DNA of 64,000 bases from Zygnema circumcarinatum (GCA_037447605.1 CM074818.1:1322170-1386169), one strand, 5' to 3'; shown: positions 39,101 through 50,713, counted from the first letter of the stretch. Translations and numbers: made by a program. Notes: a model not told the origin generated them from the sequence alone.

Positions 39101-39312
39101 ACAGCGCGGCTTGTTGGCACGGCTGCAATGTTGCATGTTGAATTGCGCCGGACCATCTACAGGCTTGCCAGGACTTCCAAGAATATCATCGTCAACTGTT
39201 AGAAGCGCTGCGACGGGCACACCTCGTGACACCGTCAACAAGAGTCCCCTTCACAAACTTGAACGTCAAGAGCTACGGCAACAACACAGTAACTCCCAGG
39301 AGCGGACACTGA
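36178..39312 (+). CDS. Highly divergent CNOT9/CAF40/Rcd1-like protein
   Basis: Ten exons in phase: 36178-36387, 36562-36645, 36949-37038, 37356-37398, 37687-37799, 37955-38074, 38209-38316, 38623-38711, 38899-38968, 39172-39312 (355 aa). Collinear with CNOT9 along its whole armadillo fold: YHSFGTLAILIQ, ELVSAYPAASDG, NEETRMQLLKAKIPCLFLPF, RIATLSVIATFCQ, ELILQQDQGLAYVC, LIHVLRCFRLFCRDPR and LPIQLQDDTF each align with the expected CNOT9 block. Exon sizes 90, 43, 70 and 141 bp and the intron phases equal those of the canonical gene next door; one extra intron splits the 191-bp exon. Identity is low (14 of 30 in the 90-bp exon, less elsewhere), which is extraordinary for this family. No internal stop or frameshift. 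The basic N-terminal stretch RRKKRGGRKNKG is extra. CNOT9 belongs to the CCR4-NOT deadenylase complex; whether this copy still joins it is unknown. Confidence 0.82.
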
Positions 39313-39455
39313 GGAAGGAAGCCTACAGGCAGTGGTTTCAGTTAATGTTATGCACACGTCCTACCACGAGCTTTAGTACAGAGAAAGCCCTACAGCAATC
39401 TTGTTGCCAGCTGACAAAAAAAAAAGAATCAATGTAATGGAAGTGGCAGAGATTC

Positions 39456-42400
39456 TCAATTGGATGGTGGAAGTTGGTCCAGATGCGGCATCTGTGATGC
39501 TCCCACCAATCCGCTGGGTCCTCGCTGCTGGGAATGCAGTGGGGGGCCCACGTTCATCAGCAGCTGAGAGAGCCATCTCTTCGTCGTGGGGTCATCCTGC
39601 AGACCGCAAACAGCAGGGGCTCAATGAATGCAAACGAGGTCTGGGTGGAGTCGCCCAAGCAGAACACAACAATCCCGGTACTCAAGGCAGATTTAGACGT
39701 CTTGAGGGATAAGAAGTTAACCACTTACTCTAAGGCAGGAAGAAAATGTCTGATCTCGCAGAAGATCTGGTAAGCAATTTCTTAGGGCTTCGCATGCCCT
39801 GCGAGCGACAGACAGACAAGAGGAGGAGGTCCGACAAGAATAATCAGCAATGCAAGTCAACCACATACTAACATTGCATCCGTCCTGAAGTAAGAACGGT
39901 ACATTGGCAAAGAGAGGCCCAAGACATCAACAGCAAACTCAACGTTATTTGCAGTTTGTTCCAACTGCAAACAACGCTCGCTCTCTCTCTCTCTTTGCCT
40001 ACCTAGGGTTGTCTGAAAGCCTAAGGTAGCACCGAATAATGTGCTTCAGAAGCCGTACGGACTGCTGCTCCGCCAGCATTTGTACCATGTTGGCCAGGAC
40101 GGCCCCCACAGCAAAGAAGCGCTCTGCTGTGGCACAGATGTAGGAAAGGCCCACGTCATCCAGCAGGATCTTCTGCACAATGAAGGTGGCCACCTGCCAC
40201 CCGTGAAGCGTGCTTGTACGTCAGATTTCTGCTCAAAAAATGCAAACGAGCTGCAGCTGCACAGCAGCGATATGGATCACGTCAGCGACACTACAGCAGA
40301 CTGGACGGGGACATGGCACAGCTTGCCGAGTGTGAGTGACATGCGTAATGTGGAACTCACCGTCTTAGAGAGCTCACTGCCCATTTCCATGGTACGAAGA
40401 CAGAGTGGAATTATCTCTGTTGACAATAGGAAGTTGATGACATCTGTATCATCAACCTGCAAGCACAGGAGCAGCGACGGTACAGGGGCCTCAACTCCAA
40501 ATAAACGGCACAAACAAAAAAACCGATACGAATTCCCAAACAAATAGACCCTGCACATTCCTAGAGTTTTACTAATCGCCGGCTGAAAATGCTACAACTC
40601 AGTATTGCCCCTGAATTCACAATTCACACTTAGCACTGCTCTGATTCAATTGGCTCCCAAACGATAATCTTTGCTCCTTATGGAGTATTCCGAGCCGAGG
40701 CACGCACAGTGAAAAAGAGCACTTCAGAGGGCAAACTAACCTTAACCAGAGCACCAATGACACCGAGGCTCGTGAGGCGCAAGTACTCGAATGGCCGAGT
40801 TTTGCTAACTGTGTTGAGGAATGGATAGAGATACAAAGGTATGTGCGCTGAAGGCCAATCACCCAAATCCTAATACGTCCGTTAATGTTCAGAACGTCTC
40901 TGGACTGCCCCAAAGCTTCCTCTGCACAGACGCTAAGGCCACAAGACCACGGCAGACGTGCGCAAAAGAACTCTAAACGAAACGAGTATGATTAAACGCT
41001 GTGGTAAATTGCGTAAAGCCCTGAGAAGCTAGAGTTACACCTAGACTGCCATGGGCAGGATCCAAAGGTCATGAAAGAAGATGGTGAGACGTCAGGCCCT
41101 GGCTAACTGCCAGGGATTTATTAAGGTTATTTTTTAGGGTTTTTAGGTGACCAATATGACTAAGCAAGAGAGGACCAAAGCCATGCAAGTAAGTTGAACC
41201 TCGAACAAACAAGTGAAAGGTTCAATCGAGAGCATTGCAGAGGCTCCCCAGAGCAAATGTTACCGTTCAAGAAGAGTGCTCGGGTCTCCGGATGGGAAGC
41301 AACACACTGGCGATCCCCAAAAAGCCAAACCATGAAACAGTGAGTGGTTGTAAAAGGAGTGAAACAAGACAGCAGTGCTCGAATTGGATCAGTTAGCAGA
41401 GGACACAAACGGACATTCGCACGTTTTGACCAAAAGCTCAACAAAGGATCAGACAGGCAAATGCAACCTTTGCATATATTGTCGAAGTACACAGAGATTA
41501 ACAAGGTGGGTACCTGAAGCAACGCCAGGGCATTGCAGACACGATTGGACGCTCCCGCCGTTAGGGTTGGAGGAGAGAGCATGGGATATATCGACACGAT
41601 TTCCTGAATAATGAAAGCTCTTCGTTAAGAGGGAAACAAAAAGATGCAAGCTCACCCCAGTTGCAGCTTTTTTAACATAGGCAAGAACCGTGCCATATAC
41701 TACTTGCAATTGCTCCTTCACAGTGTAAAAAAGACTAAATGAAACTAGGACGCTTTCCCTCTGCGTGAAACATCATCAATTACTTGCGATAGCGTCCCTG
41801 AGCTTCCATACATTTCTGCGACTCTGCCAACATACTATTCTCGGCAAAAAACCAAACGCAGGACTCCTGCAGTTTCTGGCTGCCAAAATTCAATGGCTCA
41901 CGGCAGCCCTTGTCTCAAGACGTTCCCTGAAAGCCACTCTCCGAAATCTAAGATGAAGAACAGAGAAGAAACGAAGGAACAACAGCATAGACGTCCAAAT
42001 TCAGCTGCCCAGTTGTGAAACACTCCTTGCCAGTAAGCAAACCTTGCATCCGAACAACCCTATTTCAGCCTTTCCAAAATAAATTCGCCAACCCTAACCT
42101 GGAGAAGCGCAGCAATGGTGCTGCATGAATGCCATAAAATGGGTGCCAAGTCCGGGAAGGCCTCGCGTTTCTTGCTGAGGTCCAAGAGAGCGTTCTCCCT
42201 CTGCTCGGGAGTGATGAGGTCAAGCACCAGCTGTTCCGGCGTCGCCATCCCCTCCCAAAACAAGCGCGCCCTGAGCTCCGCCCCGGAAGGCTGGTAAGCG
42301 CAGTCAAGAAACGCAGCCACGGCCTGCAAATGGATGGGAGGAGCTCTCCGCATAGGGGAGGCACCGCACAGGGGCTGCGGCCGCAGTGGCGGCGGAGGGG

Positions 42401-42515
42401 GCGCCTGCCATGGCGAGGACGGCGGCCATGGCGGCGGAGGAGAAGCGCGCTCTTCCCTGGGAAGGCGATAGCGGGCGCCAGTTGGCAGCTCGCCTGCGAG
42501 GTGGGGCCGCTTCAT
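39456..42515 (-). CDS. CNOT9: CNOT9/CAF40 (Rcd1 family), CCR4-NOT complex subunit, canonical
   Basis: Eight exons on the minus strand: 42515-42099, 41603-41514, 41306-41264, 40847-40741, 40456-40361, 40193-40003, 39798-39729, 39596-39456 (384 aa). Nearly invariant family blocks are intact: [122 protein letters not shown]9 is an armadillo-repeat subunit that binds CNOT1 and recruits silencing partners through tryptophan pockets. The first about 80 residues are a Pro/Ala-rich extension typical of plant and algal members; a Met just before the conserved part (MATPEQLV) is an alternative start. WHSCST replaces the usual WHSFGT. The 3' end lies 143 bp from the 3' end of the divergent relative. Confidence 0.96.
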
Positions 42516-42879
42516 GGAGGGCGGGGAGGGGCCGGGGCGGGCAGGTCGGCCCCTCCCGGAAATGTTTTCCGGCTTTTATAGAAAATGTTCGGATGCTGCC
42601 CGTTGGCGGGGGGGGGGGGCGCGCTGACCGTTGGGCCTGCCCCGCCTCTGACCGTTCGGCCGGGCAGCAAGAGGGCCGGGCAGGGCGGAAGTTTTGAATA
42701 CGGACGGAGGCAGGGCAGGTCTGGAGGAATGTTTTTGGAGCCCCCGTTGGGAAAATCGAGGCGTGTTGTTGTGGATGCATGGATGGGCGCTGGCTTGGCT
42801 CGTTGGTGTGGGGTTTTCATGGCGTTGGCTGTGCCTTTAGTGATGACTACTGCAAGTCAACTCGTTGAATGGGCGTGAT

Positions 42880-43020
42880 GACCACATGGATGCACATTGT
42901 GCATGTTTAGCATGGCCTGCTAGCATGGCAAATGGCATGCCACATGTCACATGCATGGCATGCGGTCACATGGATTGCATGGCAGGGTCGCGCGCATGCC
43001 CGCATGGGCGACATGGAGCC
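42880..43020. repeat. CATG/ATGGC-rich low-complexity tract
   Basis: Words such as GCATGGC, GGCATGCC and CACATG recur about every 10 bp over roughly 130 bp just upstream of the CNOT9 gene. It is neither a clean tandem repeat nor coding. Function unknown; it may be a decayed minisatellite. Confidence 0.5.
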
Positions 43021-43840
43021 AAGTTTGCAGCGGCAGAACGACCGTGCATTGAGTCTTGGCCTGTGCCCACATTGCCACTCGACCCGCCACATGAAAAAGG
43101 AACTTGCTGGACCGTGAGAACGCCTTTGTTGCCTCTCTCTCAGACCTCCCTCCCTCCCTCCCTCCCCGCACCGTCGCCGTTGTTTGGTAAGGCCGCGGTT
43201 CAACTTTCTTCAACTTGTGCTGACATGGTTCAACTTTGCCGATGTCAATCCGCACGTGCGGATTGTTTTGGAATGGGTAAACGACCTCTCCAAATTCGGG
43301 TCTCGCCTTCGTACCCGAATACGGAAATTGGGTAAGCGAGCAAAATCTAGACACCCAACCAAATTCCGACACGTAGACTATCGCGATTCTCCTTCCGTAC
43401 GCGCTTAGTTAACTGAGAGAGACGGCGCCATGCTTCTGCCATGTGTCATTCCTCTCATTGGTACTAACTGTGCCACTAAGGGACCTCGGTGAACCATTGG
43501 GAATGGCGGCAACCAATGGTTGGATTCATTTCCTAGAAAGCGCAATCAATCTCACTTTCTGTAGCCAATTGGAGCAGCGTGCTCGAACCACTATATCCCA
43601 AATTGACGTGGAGGAGTTTCTAAAGTTTCGCGGCTGCTTCTAGGGCTGCGTTGTTGTGCCTAGGCGTAGTTCTTCGCTCCTAGCTTCGTTTTATTGTGTT
43701 TCGGTCCTTTGTGACCAGTCCTTCGTGGTTCCACATTTTGCCTTTGTCCATGTACATTTGATGGCCTCGCCATCGCGAGTTCAATGAAAGTTTCCCCTTT
43801 TCGTTTTCTAAATATTCTATAACAGGATTCCCTAATCAAT
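43021..43840. other. Intergenic stretch without recognised gene
   Basis: Contains a CTCCC run (about 43145-43168) and several short inverted CCGCACGTGCGG-like words near 43248-43262. No coding exon or element end is recognised. Confidence 0.4.
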
Positions 43841-43844
43841 GGTT

Positions 43845-44610
43845 GCAACCATTGGCAATGGCTGCTTGGGGTCGATAGCCAGTGCTTCGCAACCATTTCA
43901 ATGGTTGATACAACCATTGTATCCAATAGGGGGTGTCAGACTTAACAAAATGTTACGAATATCGAGTTTTTAGTATTACGAGAATCGAGGTTACTAAGTA
44001 CTAAAAATCATCGCGCCCCCGAACCTAAACCGAACCGAACGGAAGTCAACTGTGCTAAGTCAACGGGTCAACGTTGCGAAGATTGACCCGTGGGGTTTAC
44101 TAAAAAGGGCACTTCTTCGCACGATTTTGTTCGCACCCAAAAGAGACGCCGAAATGGACGTGCGAAGAAAATACTGGCGAAAATCGCGTCAACGTGACGT
44201 CATGGTTGTTTTCCCGGCTTCCCGCCCGCGCCCGCGCCCGCCCGTGACGCGCAACACGACACAACGACAAGCGGTCTCCGCGCGCCGCGCCGGCGCTGTT
44301 TCTAAGTTTGAGGGCCCCGCGAAAGGGCGAAGTTGCGAAGACGGCGTTTGGAGAAGTGCGAAGACGGCGATCGCGGTGTGCGAACAGGACCGCGCCGCGA
44401 GTGCGAAAAACTACGCTCGAGAATTTTAGTTTTACTAACGTTGACTCGAAATGTTACGAATATCGAATTTTTAGTATTACGAGAATTTTTTTAAGTCTGA
44501 CACCCCCTAATGGTTTTTTTAAGTCTGACACCCCCTAATGGTTGCAACCATCCGTTAGCAATGGTTGGTTGGGTCCCGAATCAATGGCTCGCAGCCATTC
44601 TAGTTACTGA
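43845..44610. repeat. CAATGGTTGCAACCATTG repeat block split by a nested MITE-like element
   Basis: Before 43928 and after 44508 the sequence carries the same palindromic words as the block at 5.9 kb. Removing the element plus one AAT restores ATCCAATGGTTGCAACCAT, the family consensus, so the element inserted into an existing copy. Confidence 0.75.
43928..44508. mobile_element. Short TIR element (MITE-like), copy 2, nested
   Basis: The ends are AGGGGGTGTCAGACTTAA and its complement, flanked by AAT on both sides (3-bp target duplication). It matches copy 1 at 26.2 kb along its full length with about a dozen substitutions, so both moved fairly recently or were homogenised. The right terminus plus 5 flanking bases, 28 bp in all, is tandemly duplicated (44486-44513 and 44514-44541). 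Confidence 0.87.
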
Positions 44611-44684
44611 TCCGACGGTCCGATCTGTGCATTTCTGTCGTTTTGTATGACGCCATATCGGGATCCGCTGTCGTCGTCTCCACT

Positions 44685-45173
44685 CGCCACGTGTCCTCCC
44701 AAACAGCTCTTGTTGTGACACGTGGCGACTGAACCTACAAGGTCGCCAATTGTCTTGGTTCGATTTTCTTGACTTCTTGCGGATGCTGATCTGGCAGCAC
44801 TACGTGGCGCACGGAGAAAAGCAAAACTTGCCTACGTGGCGCGAAGGGTCAGCACAGCAATCGCCACGTGGCGCACCTGTCCACGCGGCGCTGAGAGCGG
44901 GACTGTCGGATCCTCGAAAGGAGCGTAATTCCGGTTGCACAATTTTCTTATTTTTCGTTAATTTCGAGTTTTTTTACGGAATTTGCAACTGCGAGCCCTC
45001 CATGGAGCGGCCTGCAGGAGCTGGTGCTCCCTATAAAAAGGCAAACCGTGGCGCGAGTTGGGTGGAGAGCAGTGAAGCTTTGCAGTTCTGCGCAAAGGGT
45101 CTCCGCAGGGCATTGCAGCAGTTCAGGGAAGCACTGCAGAAGCAGGGAGGGGTGTTGCAGGACAGTTGCAGAA
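44685..45173 (+). promoter_or_regulatory. Promoter of LEA-like gene: five ACGTG boxes and a TATA box
   Basis: GCCACGTGTC (about 44686), GACACGTGGCG (44717), TACGTGGCGC (44801), CTACGTGGCGC (44832) and GCCACGTGGCGC (44862) are ABRE/G-box type sites. TATAAAAA lies near 45032, about 140 bp before the ATG at 45174. Several ABREs plus a TATA box are typical of ABA- or desiccation-induced plant genes; induction here is inference. Confidence 0.7.
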
Positions 45174-46074
45174 ATGGCTGCCATCAGCGCTGCCGCGGTT
45201 ACTTCCTCGCTTGCAAGCGCCCGCATTGCAACCGCGACAAGCTTCCCTTCATCTCGGAAAAACTGTTCTACAAAAGGACTCTGCACACGGAGGCCTTTGT
45301 TGGTGGTTAGGGCAGAGAAGAAGGAGTTCAGCCAGAACGTGAAGGTACATCAAATATGTCTTTTTTGATATTGATGAGCGTGGTATTTCTGATTGTAAGA
45401 AAAGGTTATAACAGGCGGTCATGCCGATTGTCTGTACCACATCTCAGAGGCCACTTCTTTTTTTTGCAGGATGGCGCTAACAAGGCCGCTGAAGAGATCA
45501 AAGCTGGCGCTGAGGATATCATCGGAAAAATGCGCGATGTTGCAACCGGAAGAGCGACTGACCCAAAGAAGGGCGAAGTTCGCACTGTGACAAATGCAAA
45601 TATCTCATCGGATGCCAGGGATCAAGCTGGAAAGATTGTGGTGAGGCACTTCGTCCCGAATGTGCTCAACATGAACAGTGCTGTTGTCATTAAAGGTTCA
45701 GTTTAAAGAGTGTCTGAATCATCTGCGGCGGTTCTCAGTGTTGCAAAGTGCTGGAAATCAGCCGTCGTTATTGCTGTGGTCACGCTTTTCCCTCAGTGGT
45801 ACTATGGAATGAGTAGATAAGCATCAGTGAAGGCTACGAGGTAAACTTGTGCACTTGATGGTTGCAGGAAGAAGTGAAAGAGGCAGTCGAAGGTGTGATC
45901 GACAATGTGAAGAATTCCGTGGGAGGAAATGAGGGGTACGATGCTTCCAGTCAGAAGGGCGCCTACACGACACCCCAGCGCGAGGCGCTTAAAGGGCGAC
46001 TTGACCCTGCCAAGTCCGGCGACAGGCCCCCACAGAAAACAGTTGACCTCGACAACCCCTTCGACAAGAAGTGA
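45174..46074 (+). CDS. LEA-like protein with plastid transit peptide
   Basis: Three exons: 45174-45344, 45470-45640, 45868-46074 (182 aa). The first about 45 residues (MAAISAAAVTSSLASARIAT onward, ending near RPLLVVRAEKK) have a clear chloroplast transit composition, with VVRA a plausible cleavage site. The mature part is hydrophilic, rich in Ala, Lys, Glu and Asp, and lacks Cys: DGANKAAEEIKAGAEDIIGK and EEVKEAVEGVIDNVKNS are amphipathic helical repeats like those of group 3/4 LEA or COR15-like proteins. It ends in a conserved-looking DLDNPFDKK. Such proteins protect membranes and enzymes during water loss. The upstream ABRE cluster supports a stress role. Exact family not recognised. Confidence 0.82.
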
Positions 46075-47029
46075 ACTAACATTTCACGAAGCATCTTTCA
46101 AGAAAGGAGCAGAGACCATGTAATATTTAGCGTCAGGCCTGTATTTTAGTGAAGTTGTGGATAGACGGCGTCCTAAATGGTGCACAGTCGTGACATACAG
46201 AGGGATACTCGTTTGTTTGGTGTTGTTTTTTGAAACGAGTCTGTGTTGGTCTTTTCGAGCATACCTGCAGAAAAATAGCTGCAGCGATGCTCCATCTTAT
46301 TTCAGAATTTGAATGTGTATACAGAACCGGCCCAGGATACATAGTGTGGTGTACGTTTTTGCAACGCCGAAGAGCTTGTAAATGTGCAACGTTTGAGGAA
46401 TGCAAAGGTGCAATTTTTGACTGCTACTAGATTATATTGTCTCTATCTTTTTGAAACAATATGAGCTTTAGATTTTGTCACATCTTGCTCTTTTTTCTCC
46501 TGTGATGGATTGATAGAAGATGCCAGAAGTTGAATTGTCTCCTGGGAGCGAACCTGTCTTGAAATGCCTCGGCTTACGACAGGTGCAAGATGCTTCTGAT
46601 CTGACTCTATGCGCCAGAGGTCTTGAAATTTCGAGTTCCTACTGGGCATAACGGGGCACGGTAAAATATGGTAAGCGTTAAAGCCACATCCAAATGTAGA
46701 GTCTGTACGAGATAGCCTCTGCTGCAGACTCGCCAGAGTAGGATGACTCTCATGGGGACAGACTGACAACAGAATGCTTGATTGATTGATTTTTCTTTTA
46801 TAAATCTCGATTACCCATCTCAGTTATTTATGATCTGATACTGTGCCGTTTACGCTGAGCCACCACATTTAAATGATAATGTGAAGAGAAAATATCAGAA
46901 AGCACGGAGTGCAAGGGGGCAGATTGTTGGGACCAGACGAGACTTAAAAAGAAATTCGAAAGACTACCTTTCAAATCTCTCTTGATATTGATATTGAAGG
47001 AGGTGTGCGGCGGACAATCGAGTTGACAC
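46075..47029. other. Convergent 3' intergenic region
   Basis: Contains the 3' UTRs of the LEA-like gene and of the DUF2039 gene, which converge here. No gene, RNA or repeat recognised. Confidence 0.45.
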
Positions 47030-50000
47030 CTATGTCTTGGGCCGCGCCCCCTTCGCTTGCTTCTCTATTGAACCGATTTCCTCAAGACCGCTGCCTTGAC
47101 CGTCTTCATCTTCATCTTCACCTTCAACATCGAAGTCCTCATCTTCGTCCGGTCCCCCTTCTTCACAATCACTCTCTAAACACTCCGACTTCTCCTTCTC
47201 AGATGAGGGCGGTCCCACGCGGCTTTTTTCACGACTGCTGGGCAGCTTTTGAGAGCCACTGGCCTTTGCAGCTGTGCTGTTCGCCCCACGTTCACTATCC
47301 TCTCCAATATCTTCATCATCCTCATCGTCGTCTTCTTCCTCTTCCTCTTCATCTGAAAAGTCAAACTCATCATCATCCTCTTCATCTGTTTTTGCAGCAA
47401 GGAGCTTGTCTACCTTTGCTGCCATCTGCTGTTTATCCTCTCCCTTGGCCATCTGCACAGAGAACAAATCAGTCGGGAACAGAGCTGATATTATTCTTTC
47501 CAGATATCCTCGAGTGCCCCTCATCTCCCTACATGGAACAACCACGCAACTCGATTCATTATCTCATTTATTTGCTCGATTATTATCCGCGTATAGGGTG
47601 CTTGGCGCCTTACCGCCCTCAGAAGAGTTCGTCGCTCCCTCTCTCTCAAATTTTTAATTCCCTGCAACACATCAGAAAGCTAGTCCTTAAGACAAGCAGA
47701 CATTCTTTAAGTTCCAAAGCCCTCCTACGAAATCCTCTCCCATCCCATGTACCATAATGCAGACAACGTTTGCAGGTGGAATTCATGCCGTACAAACACC
47801 AATTTGCTACACGTATCAAACAAAACTTTCAAGAGTCTCACTGCTTCCAGTTGCGCCCGCTCCTCTGCCTCCGCCTTCAAGTTACTGCACGAAACGTATT
47901 CACTGTCTTAGACCAAAGCATAAGCTTATCTTTCAAGATGGCAATGCCACTAACTGCATGTTAATATCAAATAGCATGGCCGTTTCATCCCGAAAGTCAT
48001 TCTATGACTGACTTATGGAACATTCCCACTGCCCTTTCTCGGAGGTTCCACCAAAGGCAGTCCTTGTCCTTCCAGCACCTGTACTGATTCATGGCCTACT
48101 CCGCTCACTCTCCTTTCTCTTCAGTATCCTTTAGTGATCAGGTCTACTAGTTTACTGAGTCATATACTTTACTCAGGGAGCCACCACAGCCCCGTGTCTG
48201 CCAAGTCAAACTCACCTCCCAACGATCGTTTCTGCAGGTTTGCAACATTTTGCGCAAACGTTGCTTTCAGTAGCACAGGCTGTTTCACCCTCTCCATGCG
48301 ACCCCTCTTCATCAAACGTGAGCGGCTGTGGATCAAAGGGCTGCACAGCTATGCTTTACTGCCGAATAACCTTTGCAGCCATGCAGGTTTCAGATGTTTC
48401 CAGTCAAGGCCTTGAGACTACCTGGGCAGAGAGTGAGGTACGCCTGTCGTACGGCTCTCTTGGAACAGCGAACACTGCAGCCGAGGAAGGTTGGTCATCC
48501 TCAACAGAACGTAACCAGCAAGAGGGCGCAGATCTACCTCCATTGGTTGCAGTTCATACTCTCACTATGACCAGTTCAAGTCTGCCATGGTGCAAGATGC
48601 ACGCAAAGCTTCTTATGTTTAGCTTCTTCTATCTCCTGAGAGTGATTGAGATGTGAAGGCTTTGCACAGAAACTTGAATTTTAAGTACATCATGCTCTCC
48701 AAAGGGCATCAGGCCACTCAAATGCTTCGGTGAACCATTGACAGCAAAAGTTGATACCCTCCACGAAAGTTTCAAAGCACAACTTCAACATGACCATGCA
48801 AGTCTAGCACCGAAGATGTTTATTATCCTCTGCCATGCTTCTCTGTAGGCTATGAACAGTGTTCTTCACTCTCGATCAGGCAGAGGTATCAAGCAAGGCC
48901 AGTGAAGCGAGAATAAGGTCACTTGGATGTTGATGCTCACCATTTGGAAGGCTCTATCAGCGGTTTGTATTTTCCATATCTGTACAGTTTAGCTCCACAG
49001 CGGACATGGCAGTAGTGAGGCAATGTCACTGACACTTTCAACTTCTATTTGACAGAAGCAACTCGAGCGAACCGACAGTAATGCATCTATTTGATAATGA
49101 CATAAGCAACAAAATTGTTCCACTCTATGAAGCTTGAAGGAGTACCACTTGCAATCATTTGAAAAATCATTCAAAATACCGTCGTGAAGTAGACATAATA
49201 GAGTTTGCAGCATGTAGTTTAAGCCAAGACATTTGAACCTTTGCCGACATGTAGAAGACCTGTACATTGACACTCTCCGCTTCAACCAAGAGATGCACTC
49301 AACACAAGGAACAGCCTTTCCGCCCGAATTCTCCCATTTGCGACAACGCAGCTATAATAATTTATGAACAAAGGCACAAACTTGCCTCACAGGGAATGCA
49401 CAAACAGCAGTATCTCATGCAGAGGATGGAGCACACGTTCACCTACTTCCGTCGCCATTCAATCTGATCTTTGCAGCGATGGCAAACACCAACAATTTTC
49501 GGATAGGGGTTCGCCTTTCCCCCCAATTCCTATATCCACATCGCAAAAGCCAGCACTCCACCATGAATACTGCTCATTCTGGATAGAGGAACTTCTCGCG
49601 ATAAACACCACGAGGTCAGTTTCCTACAAAGCATTGCAAATTTCACATGATTCTATGTACATTTCATGTACTCAACCGCAAGTGCTTTTTTTTGTGACTA
49701 ACAGAGGTTAAAGTGTAAATCATACATTTTCAGATTTCTTCACGGCTCGATTGGGCTTCCAAGCCGTCCTGTATGCCCCGAGGAAAACTTGCACCACCTT
49801 TAGCACTCTATCAAGAAAAAGCTGCAAGATTTTGATCGATGATTGCCGAGCTTCGCAAAGTCTTGAGAGATTTGAGTCGGAACCCAGAAATATCCTGAAG
49901 GGAGCTTAAAAAGTAGTCGAAAGAACGTACTGGAATATTAGCCTTTTTTTTTTTTTTTGGCTCATAATTTAAACATTTCGAGCGGACCAGAGTAGAGAAC

Positions 50001-50314
50001 GATAATACTATGGTCTTGGTATACGACAGTTGTAAACAAAATCGCTATGTGATCAACTTTTACGAACAAAGCGTACCAGAAGCTGAAAATTTCAAAGCCA
50101 TAATCCTTCACCAGTCATATACTGAATGTTAAATAATTCCTCAATTCAATGCCTCAATTAAAGAGCACCATTTCACCCTAAAGCCAGCTAATCCCGCAAA
50201 GGAGCAGGCAGCCGCAAACCCTCTCTCTCTCTCTCTCTCCGAGAAGTAAGGGAATACCGACCTGTTCTGATGACGCGGAGGACCTTTCGTTACGCCTCCC
50301 CGCCGGCTTGACAT
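47030..50314 (-). CDS. DUF2039 / C9orf85-type zinc-binding protein
   Basis: Nine exons on the minus strand: 50314-50262, 49768-49726, 49529-49447, 48979-48941, 48474-48422, 48279-48216, 47884-47842, 47661-47614, 47452-47030 (282 aa). The start MSSRRGGVTKGPPRHQN, then AWKPN, GVCHRCKDQIEWRRKYGKYK, KCVRCSKRAVRQAY and CAKCC are the family landmarks. Conserved Cys are at about residues 48, 51, 73, 76, 89, 92, 99, 102 and 103, consistent with two zinc sites. IKNLRERERRTLLRAM continues the family core. The last about 110 residues are extremely acidic (Asp/Glu runs), longer than in most relatives. Biochemical function of the family is not established. The small exons (39-83 bp) were found only by matching the family order; phases close throughout. 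Confidence 0.9.
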
Positions 50315-50337
50315 GGTGGCAGAAGCTCAGCCGCTCG

Positions 50338-50386
50338 CCCTAACCCTAATCCTAACCCTAACCCTAATCCTAACCCTAATTCTGCT
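50338..50386. promoter_or_regulatory. Telomere-like (telo-box) array just upstream of the DUF2039 gene start
   Basis: About seven CCCTAA/CCTAAT units read on the + strand, equivalent to TTAGGG-type units on the gene strand, starting about 24 bp before the ATG at 50314. Telo-boxes (AAACCCTAA) are known promoter or 5' UTR elements of plant translation and ribosome genes. It could also be an interstitial telomere scar. Confidence 0.7.
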
Positions 50387-50713
50387 GCTCCTTGTGGCGC
50401 TCGTCCTCCTTCCAGGGGCTTCTTGTTGCCAGATTCCCACCGTACATGTTCGTACATTTTAGCCGTACAGTACATCCATGAACCCTCGTACCGTACTTTC
50501 TATGTATCCATGTGACAATGGAGCTTAGCGTCATACAATGACGTCATGCATACTGTACGAAAACACAGGGAGTAGCCACCACATTAGCGTAATGTGTCGT
50601 TGGGGATTACGCTACGCTAAACTGCTACACGGAACGGGTGCTGCATGGAGAAAGCTCAGTGGGGAAGGGAGGTGGATGCCATGGGTCATTGAGCGACTTG
50701 GCCATGGCGATGG

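Noticed and set aside
44052-44429. 125-codon frame in the MITE-like element, similar to one in copy 1
   Set aside because: Similarity is expected from DNA identity; the product has no transposase motif and its start differs between copies.
47005-47757. Plus-strand frame of 250 codons
   Set aside because: It is the complement of the acidic DUF2039 tail (Asp/Glu codons read as Ser/Leu/His) and crosses that gene's splice sites.
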